Assembly (NCBI GenBank): GCA_964461265.1 | Contig: CAYWTS010000074.1 | Location: forward strand, 1-5,781 | Source of the DNA: CAYWTS01 sp964461265 | Lineage (GTDB): Bacteria; Bacteroidota; Ignavibacteria; Tepidaquicellales; OLB5 | Direction of reading: 5' to 3' | DNA: 5,781 bases | Part shown: positions 1 to 4,920 of the stretch, piece by piece | Layout of the letters: every line of letters begins with the position of its first letter | Numbering within the stretch: the stretch's first letter is position 1 | Translations under genes and position numbers: made by a program | The notes under the pieces: model-generated | Told to the model about the DNA's origin: nothing | What the model saw: only the letters and a program-made list of their open reading frames with translations | Database searches by the model: none

Positions 1-64
1 GACTTGCATGTATTAGGCACGCCGCCAGCGTTCGTCCTGAGCCAGGATCAAACTCTCCGTAGTA
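1..64 (-). rRNA. rrs: 16S ribosomal RNA, 5' end only (partial)
   Basis: The reverse complement of bases 1-57 reads AGAGTTTGATCCTGGCTCAG, the universal 16S forward-primer site, followed by GACGAACGCTGGCGGCGTGC and CTAATACATGCAAGTC, the conserved helix 1-3 region of bacterial 16S. The AGAGTTTG motif begins at base 57, which corresponds to E. coli position 8, so the mature 5' end is placed near base 64; this end is estimated to within a few bases. The rest of the gene lies outside the window to the left. The GACGAACGCTGGCGGCGTGC form is shared by many phyla and differs from the usual Bacteroidia GATGAACGCTAGCGGC form. Confidence 0.97.
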
Positions 65-162
65 GTTATACTTGTGAGTTTGACCTTGGTTTTACTCAAA
101 AAGATTTTACGCACACAAACTCTTATTACGAAAATATTCTCTTTGAATTCGTGTGTTACGGG

Positions 163-174
163 TTTCAAAGAACA
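163..174 (-). promoter_or_regulatory. boxA-like antitermination motif in the rRNA leader
   Basis: The minus strand reads TGTTCTTTGAAA about 100 bases before the 16S 5' end. This closely matches the boxA motif of bacterial rRNA leaders (TGYTCTTTRA core), the NusB/NusE loading site that helps rRNA transcription resist termination. Its position between the promoter and the 16S gene is the expected one. No clear boxB-like hairpin was assigned, though stable hairpins lie just upstream at 188-219. Confidence 0.75.
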
Positions 175-187
175 AATTCTGTTTTAT

Positions 188-219
188 GGACAGGAAATCC
201 TGTCCTTTATAGACAGGAT
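188..219 (-). promoter_or_regulatory. Two competing hairpins at the 5' end of the rRNA leader transcript
   Basis: On the minus strand three related segments follow each other: ATCCTGTC (219-212), GGACAGGA (205-198) and TCCTGTCC (195-188). The middle segment can pair with the first (8 base pairs, 7-base loop) or with the third (7 base pairs, 4-base loop), but not with both. Since transcription probably begins near 217-219, the first hairpin would form at the very start of the RNA. Possible roles are protection of the 5' end, RNase III processing, or an antitermination/pausing switch upstream of boxA. The pairings are seen directly; the role is inferred. Confidence 0.7.
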
Positions 220-277
220 CACAAATATACTGCTAACTTTAGGTTAAATCAAGGTTTCGTTTGAGTAAAAACCTGAA
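217..277 (-). promoter_or_regulatory. rRNA operon promoter
   Basis: Reading the minus strand, TTGATT (252-247) is followed by a 17-base spacer and TATATT (229-224), a good primary-sigma arrangement. The -10 extends to TATATTTG (229-222), which also exactly fits the TAnnTTTG -7 element of Bacteroidota primary-sigma promoters, with TTG near -33. The stretch upstream (about 257-277) is A/T rich, with runs such as TTTTTCAGG and TTTTTAC, and could act as an UP element. A start site near 217-219 is inferred from spacing. The leader from there to 16S is about 155 bases. Confidence 0.75.
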
Positions 278-391
278 AAATTGCACGTATTGGGCATTTA
301 TCACCGCTAAACGCTAATATAACAAAGCAGGTAGCATAACGGTTTGAAAAAAGAATATTTATCAGATTCTTCAAATTCAACAAATTAAAAA

Positions 392-408
392 CTGCAAAGT
401 CTGCAAAG
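392..408. repeat. 9-base direct tandem repeat
   Basis: CTGCAAAG at 392-399 is repeated at 401-408 with a single T between. The repeat lies about 140 bases upstream of the rRNA -35 element. Paired 8-mers could be a binding site for a dimeric or tandem-bound regulator, but no known motif is recognised and chance in A/T-rich DNA is possible. Confidence 0.4.
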
Positions 409-431
409 AAAAAAAATTGTAATACACTTCA

Positions 432-467
432 CACGAATTTCACAAATTTACACAAAATAAAACAAAT
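432..467. repeat. Imperfect ~10-base periodic repeat of CAC-AAT units
   Basis: Three or four degenerate units follow one another: CACGAATTT (432-440), CACAAATTTA (441-450), CACAAAATAA (451-460) and AACAAAT (461-467). Similar low-complexity CACGAATT/CACAGATT runs are common between genes in Bacteroidota and relatives, as far as I recall. The first unit and its flank (CACACGAATT, 430-439) is the exact reverse complement of AATTCGTGTG at 146-155 in the rRNA leader. No function is claimed. Confidence 0.4.
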
Positions 468-585
468 CATGTTTTAATAGGGTACAATCAATGAGCGAAC
501 TATTTAACTGCAACAGAGAATAAAAACATTTTATAAATGAATGAGTTTGGTTAAATTCGAAGAGGAAGCATACCCCAAAAAACAC

Positions 586-616
586 AACCTGCTAAACTTC
601 AGCGGTTAAATTTAGC
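586..616. repeat. Hairpin-forming inverted repeats
   Basis: AACC-T-GCT (586-593) can pair with AGC-GGTT (601-607) in a seven-pair stem with one bulged T and the loop AAACTTC. An overlapping alternative pairs GCTAAA (591-596) with TTTAGC (611-616). The element resembles small intergenic palindromes but has no U-run on either side, so it is not a terminator. It is about 155 bases upstream of the next gene. Confidence 0.4.
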
Positions 617-718
617 CAACGCTTTTCTTGGTGAGCTTGTGAGGCAAAAATCATAACAACGAGCCCTCAGCGTAATGAGGAGTGTATTTTTTGTTTTACT
701 TGGTGTATTCTCTATTCA

Positions 719-747
719 TTGATAAAACCAACCCTAAAAACTATTTT
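719..747 (+). promoter_or_regulatory. Candidate promoter for the gene at 773
   Basis: TTGATA (719-724, five of six matches to TTGACA), a 17-base spacer, and TATTTT (742-747, four of six matches to TATAAT) lie just upstream of the start codon and would give a leader of roughly 20 bases. An overlapping TATATTTC (748-755) resembles a TAnnTTTG element but has no partner at the right distance. Only the motif spacing supports this call. Confidence 0.4.
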
Positions 748-772
748 TATATTTCTAATTCAAAATTAATCT

Positions 773-2035
773 ATGCTTACAACATTCGGACGGTTTACTG
801 ATGCATACAAGCCCAAAGCAAAGCTCGATAAATGGAATTCCTGCGAGAAATTATTCGAGGAAAAGAAGTATATTGAGTCATATACTGATTTCCTTGAATA
901 CATGAAAGATGAGGATACGGGCAACGTTGTTTACATGCCCGTAAACGGCGGTTTAAATTTTTATTTCTTCCAGGGCTCTAAGGAAATACACGGCACCATG
1001 GATTCAAGCCATGTGACTGCCGAGTGCTGGGTGGCTGCTTATGATAAGCTTACTATCCCCGCAATGCGGCGGCTGATGGAAATGAATTACACTTTATATT
1101 ACTCACGCTTTGCAATAAAAGATAACCATATTATTATAAAATTCGATTCCGGCACAAACGACGGCTCACCGCGTAAACTCTACTTTGCATTTAAAGAAGT
1201 TGCCCTAAGGGCGGATAAGCAGGATGATTTGCTTGTTGATGATTTTTCATCACTCAAACCAATCGACGTACATGGCGAACAATTATCTGAATCGGAGAAG
1301 CAGCTAAAACTAAAATATTTCCGCGAATGGATTGGTGATACGCTTAAACATATCGGTGAACTTAATTCCGAACAGTTTTCAGGAGCAATATCATACCTCC
1401 TGCTTTCGCTGCTATACAGAATAGATTACCTGCTTACCCCTGAAGGTATATTGATGAACGATATCGAAAAAATAAGCTGGACGTATTTCACACGCGATAA
1501 CAAGCCCTTTTCTGAAAAGAACGAGGCAATGAAAAAATCGTTTGAGGAACTTCTTGCAAAACCAGATGAGAAAATTCTCAAAGATCTATACCGTACAATA
1601 TCAACCTTCGGTGTAGCAAATCCTGCCGGGCACCAGGCTGTAATAGATGTATTCAACAGCAATCTGAACAATGTAAAATGGTATATCGAAAATAACCACG
1701 AAGACCTTGCTCTCAGAATCTATGAATATGCAGCCGGGCATTGTTTGTTCAGTTACGGACTTGCTAAACCTACCCGGCAAATGTTTGCTATTGTAATGCA
1801 GATACTTAATGAAGATTTTTACACCGAGCTTGGGATTACCGAAAAATACTATGATGCCGGTAAAAAAGAATTCAATAAAGAGCTTATAATTAACCGAATA
1901 AACGAGATAGTAAAAGAAGGTTCAGAACAGTTCCCGGAACTAAAGGTAATTACAGAAAACATAAAGTTTGATACACTGCCTAACTTTATGAGAACTTTTT
2001 TTACAGAGATACATAATTTAAATTATAATGTCTGA
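773..2035 (+). CDS. CesT/YbjN-like (TY-Chap-type) domain protein with a helical C-terminal half
   Basis: This 420-residue protein has no signal peptide and is probably cytoplasmic. Residues about 50-165 look like a T3SS-chaperone/YbjN-type domain: hydrophobic strands (NVVYMPV, LNFYFFQG), a helix starting IPAMRRLMEMNY (95-106), more strands (FAI.DNHIIIKF), and a closing helix ending RADKQDDLLVDDFSSL (146-161). That last half aligns by eye with the C-terminal domain of the protease encoded next (IGPLYEFLLHENY ... KKADYYDNYLVETFGAL). Such domains bind peptides or unfolded segments in type III secretion chaperones. Residues about 170-420 are mainly helical with no motif I recognise; a hydrophobic stretch at 205-223 is broken by Arg and Asp and is more likely an amphipathic helix than a membrane span. 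The ATG is fixed by an in-frame TAA two codons upstream; there is no clear Shine-Dalgarno sequence. The protease gene follows after 84 bases. The family call is from fold pattern only; the exact function is unknown. Confidence 0.75.
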   Translation: MLTTFGRFTDAYKPKAKLDKWNSCEKLFEEKKYIESYTDFLEYMKDEDTGNVVYMPVNGGLNFYFFQGSKEIHGTMDSSHVTAECWVAAYDKLTIPAMRRLMEMNYTLYYSRFAIKDNHIIIKFDSGTNDGSPRKLYFAFKEVALRADKQDDLLVDDFSSLKPIDVHGEQLSESEKQLKLKYFREWIGDTLKHIGELNSEQFSGAISYLLLSLLYRIDYLLTPEGILMNDIEKISWTYFTRDNKPFSEKNEAMKKSFEELLAKPDEKILKDLYRTISTFGVANPAGHQAVIDVFNSNLNNVKWYIENNHEDLALRIYEYAAGHCLFSYGLAKPTRQMFAIVMQILNEDFYTELGITEKYYDAGKKEFNKELIINRINEIVKEGSEQFPELKVITENIKFDTLPNFMRTFFTEIHNLNYNV

Positions 2036-2044
2036 CTAAATAAT

Positions 2045-2105
2045 GCCACCAGAGCTCAAAGACACAAAGCAATACATTGTTTTAGTGTCTTAGAGTCTTA
2101 GTAGC
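2045..2105. repeat. Imperfect palindromic intergenic repeat
   Basis: The gap between the two plus-strand genes is almost filled by a long imperfect hairpin. AGACAC (2060-2065) pairs with GTGTCT (2085-2090), CAAT (2070-2073) with ATTG (2076-2079) at the tip, CTC (2055-2057) with GAG (2093-2095), and the ends GC (2045-2046) with GC (2104-2105), with mismatches and G-T pairs between. Words such as GACACAAAG and TTAGTGTCTTAG are typical of dispersed palindromic elements between genes in Bacteroidota and Ignavibacteria, from general familiarity. As RNA it could stabilise or separate the two messages. It lacks a U-run, so it is not an ordinary terminator. Confidence 0.65.
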
Positions 2106-2119
2106 GGAAATTTAAGCAA

Positions 2120-3217
2120 ATGGACGCACAAGAAATAATAAATTCATATCAAAAAGCAATAATACAGATTGCAACGCCCCACGGAACAGGCACCGGTTTT
2201 TATTTGAAAGATTACAATGTAATAGTCACTAATAATCATGTTGTACAGGGCAACTCGGAAGCTGTAATAAGCGGAAAGCTTTTTCATAAACTGCTTTCGC
2301 CTGTTTATTACAACGACCCGAAGTATGACCTGGCTTTTATAAAACCGCCTGATGAGGTTGAGCTACCGTCTGTTCCGCTGACTAAAGATTCAGCTGTGAA
2401 TGACGGAGATAAAGTAATAGCCATAGGCCACCCCTACGGTTTAAATTATACGGCAACAGAGGGTATAGTGTCTAAGTCGAAGCGTCTGCATAACGGACTG
2501 AACTACATACAAATAGATGCAGCAATAAATCCCGGCAACAGCGGCGGTCCGCTTGTAAACCTTAATGGTGAAGTTATTGGTGTAAATACCTTTGTTATAA
2601 TGGGGGGAGATAATCTCGGTTTTGCCCTGCCGGTAAGCTACCTCCTCGAATCACTCAGTGAATATAAGCCTTTTTACGGCAAATCGGCTATAAGATGTCA
2701 ATCATGTGCAAATATCGTAACCGAGGAAACCATAGAAGACGGTTACTGCCCTAACTGCGGTGCTAAGATAGAGATAGCTAAGCTTAAAAAGGAAAAGGAA
2801 TATACGCCAACCGGTGCACAGGCACTTGTAGAGAAGATATTAACACAACTGGATAAAGATGTTAAGCTTTCAAGGCGCGGTCCATACAACTGGGAAATAG
2901 AAGAAGGCAGTGCCAAAATCTTTATAACTTATCAGGAAAACGGTTTCATAGTGGGTGATGCTATGATTTGCCGTCTGCCCAAGCAAAACATCGGTCCGTT
3001 GTATGAATTCTTATTGCATGAAAACTATGTCCTTGAGAGAATAATGTTTAGTATAAGCAATCAAAACATTGTTCTTTCCACATTAATCTACGACCAGTAT
3101 CTCACACTTGATGCAGGAATTGAAACCTTCCGAAATCTGTTTAAGAAAGCTGATTACTATGATAACTACCTTGTAGAGACTTTCGGTGCATTGCCAAGGG
3201 TAGAAGAAGAAATTTGA
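2120..3217 (+). CDS. Cytoplasmic trypsin-like serine protease with zinc ribbon and CesT/YbjN-like domain
   Basis: The 365-residue protein opens with an HtrA/Deg-like (S1C-type) protease fold. The catalytic triad is readable as His40 in VTNNHVV, Asp70 in KYDLAFIK and Ser141 in NPGNSGGPL; the TGTGF, IGHPYG and DAAINPG motifs of the family are also present. Residues 193-213 form a zinc ribbon (CxxC at 193/196 and 210/213). Residues about 232-358 form a CesT/YbjN-type domain ending KKADYYDNYLVETFGAL, related to the N-terminal domain of the preceding protein. Classical HtrA proteins have a signal peptide and PDZ domains; both are absent, so this enzyme should act in the cytoplasm, with the C-terminal domain perhaps selecting peptides or partners. 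The ATG is the first in frame after a TAG at 2102; no good Shine-Dalgarno is seen. It lies 84 bases after the related gene on the same strand, so co-transcription is plausible although a palindromic repeat intervenes. Protease call is strong; substrate is unknown. Confidence 0.9.
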   Translation: MDAQEIINSYQKAIIQIATPHGTGTGFYLKDYNVIVTNNHVVQGNSEAVISGKLFHKLLSPVYYNDPKYDLAFIKPPDEVELPSVPLTKDSAVNDGDKVIAIGHPYGLNYTATEGIVSKSKRLHNGLNYIQIDAAINPGNSGGPLVNLNGEVIGVNTFVIMGGDNLGFALPVSYLLESLSEYKPFYGKSAIRCQSCANIVTEETIEDGYCPNCGAKIEIAKLKKEKEYTPTGAQALVEKILTQLDKDVKLSRRGPYNWEIEEGSAKIFITYQENGFIVGDAMICRLPKQNIGPLYEFLLHENYVLERIMFSISNQNIVLSTLIYDQYLTLDAGIETFRNLFKKADYYDNYLVETFGALPRVEEEI

Positions 3218-3265
3218 CAGGTTCTTAAAGTTTATAAAGTTACAAGCACCTGTTTCTTGCTCCAA

Positions 3266-3491
3266 GTCTATAATTATCAAAAGTTTCCCGTTAAGCTTTT
3301 AACTCCAGCTGAACAAGACCTTACCGAAATCGCAAAAATACATTAACTTAGAAAATCCAACAGCAGCAATTAAGCTGCTATCGGATGATGAGCATAAGGA
3401 GGGTATGAAACGGCTCCGTGATGCGGGCAGTCGCGTTGAAAAATATTTTTCATACTACGTTAAGTTAGCTTATAAAAAGCCTCCAGCTTAA
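3266..3491 (+). pseudogene. Decayed ParE/RelE-family toxin gene
   Basis: From 3269 the frame reads YNYQKFPVKLLTPAEQDLTE then IAK, the N-terminal pattern of ParE/RelE toxins of type II toxin-antitoxin systems. At the A5 run (3334-3338) the frame breaks and hits a TAA at 3344. Removing one A continues it as YINLENPTAAIKLL, the next ParE-typical segment, and then SDDEHKEGMKRLRDAGSRVE and further to a TAA at 3489-3491. No ATG, GTG or TTG start is present at the expected place (GTC at 3266). The product would be about 74 residues, shorter than the usual 90-100, and no antitoxin gene lies beside it. The second half matches the family less clearly. It therefore looks like an orphan relic. The 3' end overlaps the terminator of the opposite-strand operon. 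The single-base frameshift could also be a sequencing error, but the missing start and partner argue for real decay. Confidence 0.6.
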
Positions 3492-3500
3492 TCAGCTGGC
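3471..3500 (-). terminator. Intrinsic terminator for the TPR / small membrane protein operon
   Basis: On the minus strand CCAGCT (3499-3494), a five-base loop GATTA and AGCTGG (3488-3483) form a six-pair stem, followed by AGGC and a run of five T (3478-3474). The stem is short, with an extra A and GGC before the T-run, so it may be moderate in strength. It lies just beyond the stop codon of the small gene at 3509, the place expected for the end of that transcript. Confidence 0.65.
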
Positions 3501-3508
3501 ATTGCCAT

Positions 3509-3640
3509 TTACAGCGAACCCGCTATCACAAAGTAAACCACAAGTGCTGCGGTTATTAGCAGGCTGAAAACCTTCAGCCTGCGTTCCGATTTGGATCGGT
3601 CGCAGTAAACTTCTTCCGAAAATGTTTTGATTGAGATCAT
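3509..3640 (-). CDS. Small single-span membrane protein, unknown function
   Basis: This 43-residue ORF starts MISIKTFSEEVYCDRSKSER and ends in a hydrophobic segment, VFSLLITAALVVYFVIAGSL (residues 24-43), which is long enough for one membrane span. Arg20, Arg21 and Lys23 lie just before the span, which by the positive-inside rule predicts a cytoplasmic N-terminus and a membrane-anchored C-terminus. It begins 34 bases after the TPR gene on the same strand and is followed at once by a terminator, so the two probably form an operon. An in-frame TAA upstream makes the ATG at 3640 the first possible start of that kind; no Shine-Dalgarno is evident. I do not recognise the family. The layout of charged head, one clean span, and placement between a gene and its terminator makes it more than a chance ORF. 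Confidence 0.6.
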   Translation of the reverse strand: MISIKTFSEEVYCDRSKSERRLKVFSLLITAALVVYFVIAGSL

Positions 3641-3674
3641 AGCTGTTTTGTGTGCTGTAAATTAACCTTGTAAG

Positions 3675-4793
3675 TTAAACTTGTCCATACTCTTTTAACG
3701 TGAATCCTTTTTTCTTCAGCCAGCTTTGAGACGCTTTATCTCCCATACCTGCTGCAATTTTTAGATACTCTGCTGCCTTAGCCTTCATGTGCATATGAAG
3801 AAATACAACACCATAGGTTCTGTAAAGTTCCATACTGGATGGTTCGATTTCTTTTGCTGTTTCCAGGTCTTTTAACGCTTCGGTATGGTTGCCCAAGTAG
3901 CTTTGTACGTAAGCTCTTCGAATATATGCTTTTGCGTTATTCAGTAAAAGGTTTACCGACTGTGTAAAATCACTCAATGCAAGTTCAAAATCCGATAAAG
4001 CAATATAAACGCTGCCCCGTAAATAATAAGCTCCATCATTATAGGGATCTTCTTCAATAACCGATGACAAATCAGCCAGTGCCTTAATATAATTACCTGT
4101 ATAGTAGTAACATTCGCCTCGTTTACACAAAATCCCGGTGTTAGTATCTTTCTCGAGAATTTTTGTATAATCATATATAGCATTATTGTAATCTCTCATT
4201 GCTACATAACACTCCGCACGTAAAAATCTCAAATCCCCCGCAGAAGGACACCCCGTTTCCGTTCTGTTATACCCGGTCTGATATTTCTCAATAAGATTTA
4301 CTGCATTAGTAAGATCATTAACCGCTTCATCAACATGCCCGGTTTCGATAAAAACCATAGCACGGTGATAGTATGCATCGGAGCAGTCCGGCACATACTC
4401 TATAATATGGGAGTAGTCAGACACTGCCTTTTTGTTCTCTGAAAGCTTCTGATAAGCCAGTCCCCTGTAGAGAAACAAGCTTAAATTATTCTTTTCGTCT
4501 GAGCCTGAAATTGCCTCATTTAGTGCCTTCAACGCAAGGTTGTATTTCTCCAGCCTGTAGTATGAAATTCCGAGATAACTATAAACTGGTTTATAGTCGG
4601 GCTTGAGTGATATGAATTTAGTAAACTTTTTAACTGCCTTGCATAAAAACTCCCTTTTTTTACTTAAATCCGAAGTGTTTTTCGACATTCTGTAATAAAG
4701 CAATCCTTCTGAAAATTCCTTCCACACTTCGTCATTGTTCCTGCTGCAAAACAAACCTATTTCGGTGTCTTTAATTTTATGAACTGGATACAT
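3675..4793 (-). CDS. Tetratricopeptide repeat (TPR) protein
   Basis: The 372-residue protein is built almost entirely of TPR helix pairs, about eight or nine: roughly residues 29-65, 68-99, 105-137, 139-170, 188-219, 222-253, 256-286, 288-320 and 323-353. Consensus residues are visible, for example AYYHRAMVFIETGHVDEAVN, GAYYLRGSVYIALSDFELAL and AKAYIRRAYVQSYLGNHTEA. The tail (AAEYLKIAAGMGDKASQSWL, residues 340-359) has a Sel1-like flavour. TPR arrays are protein-binding scaffolds and carry no catalytic site. There is no signal peptide or membrane span, so a cytoplasmic place is likely unless the small membrane protein downstream recruits it. The insert at about 171-187 lengthens one repeat. 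The start has a partial Shine-Dalgarno (AAGGG seven bases before ATG). It is divergent from the WYL regulator gene. The partner is unknown. Confidence 0.88.
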   Translation of the reverse strand: MYPVHKIKDTEIGLFCSRNNDEVWKEFSEGLLYYRMSKNTSDLSKKREFLCKAVKKFTKFISLKPDYKPVYSYLGISYYRLEKYNLALKALNEAISGSDEKNNLSLFLYRGLAYQKLSENKKAVSDYSHIIEYVPDCSDAYYHRAMVFIETGHVDEAVNDLTNAVNLIEKYQTGYNRTETGCPSAGDLRFLRAECYVAMRDYNNAIYDYTKILEKDTNTGILCKRGECYYYTGNYIKALADLSSVIEEDPYNDGAYYLRGSVYIALSDFELALSDFTQSVNLLLNNAKAYIRRAYVQSYLGNHTEALKDLETAKEIEPSSMELYRTYGVVFLHMHMKAKAAEYLKIAAGMGDKASQSWLKKKGFTLKEYGQV

Positions 4794-4815
4794 TTATTTT
4801 CCCTTTAAACTGCTT

Positions 4816-4852
4816 CAAATATAAAGGTTCGGCCTGCTTTAAGAGTATCATA
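4816..4852 (-). promoter_or_regulatory. Candidate promoter(s) for the TPR operon
   Basis: The minus strand holds TATATTTG (4823-4816), the same -10/-7 octamer as in the rRNA promoter of this window, about 22 bases before the ATG. Its -35 region (ACTCTT at 17 bases) is poor. A second possible -10, TATGAT (4852-4847), lies farther upstream with an equally weak -35. Either could serve; the evidence is motif match only. Confidence 0.4.
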
Positions 4853-4891
4853 GCCTGATATTAATAAACTGGTAAAAAAATTCAAATTGAA
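4846..4891. promoter_or_regulatory. Candidate operator palindromes in the divergent intergenic region
   Basis: Two perfect small inverted repeats lie between the TPR and WYL genes: TATCA-TAGCC-TGATA (4846-4860) and TTCAA-A-TTGAA (4881-4891). The first overlaps a possible -10 of the TPR promoter. WYL-family regulators often act on neighbouring genes or on their own promoter, so either palindrome could be a binding site. Short palindromes also occur by chance in A/T-rich DNA. Confidence 0.35.
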
Positions 4892-4920
4892 CACTTGATT
4901 TATAGAAATTATTTTAAATC

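Larger units (their letters stand above)
278..718. other. Gene-free stretch between the rRNA promoter and the next gene
   Basis: No ORF longer than a few dozen codons with plausible content, and no tRNA or recognisable small RNA, was found on either strand. The stretch is A/T rich. It holds a 9-base tandem repeat (392-408), a run of CAC-AAT units (432-467), a hairpin (586-616), and a weak 5-pair hairpin CCTCA/TGAGG (665-680) followed by a T-rich run (685-698). A weak second minus-strand promoter is possible (TTGAAT, 17 bases, TATTCT, about 353-381), but neither hexamer is strong. Part of this stretch probably holds upstream control sequence for the rRNA operon. Confidence 0.6.

Noticed and set aside
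4..264. 86-codon plus-strand ORF across the left edge
   Set aside because: It runs antisense through the 16S 5' end, the rRNA leader, boxA and the promoter; its coding look is an accident of those conserved RNA sequences.
300..345. attC-like words (CGCTAAACGCTAATATAAC, CATAACGG)
   Set aside because: No matching R'/R'' pair with the GTT/AAC core spacing of an integron attC site could be built, and there is no integrase or gene cassette array.
665..698. Hairpin CCTCA/TGAGG followed by a T-rich run, resembling a plus-strand terminator
   Set aside because: The stem is only five pairs, the T-run starts several bases after it, and there is no plus-strand gene upstream to terminate.
1426..1671. 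Minus-strand ORF of 81 codons
   Set aside because: It lies wholly inside the 420-residue plus-strand gene in an opposite frame and shows no domain or start signal.
3217..3253. ACAGGT ... ACCTGT inverted repeat just after the protease stop codon, a possible terminator
   Set aside because: Arms of six bases are separated by a 25-base loop and no proper U-run follows; the AAAGTTTATAAAGTTACAAG filler looks like ordinary low-complexity spacer.
3405..3491. Possible 28-residue gene starting ATGAAACGG after AAGGAGGGT
   Set aside because: The Shine-Dalgarno match is only two bases from the ATG, too close to work well, and the frame is better explained as the tail of the toxin relic.
3974..4183. 69-codon minus-strand ORF inside the TPR gene
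   Set aside because: It is an out-of-frame shadow of a well-supported TPR coding sequence.
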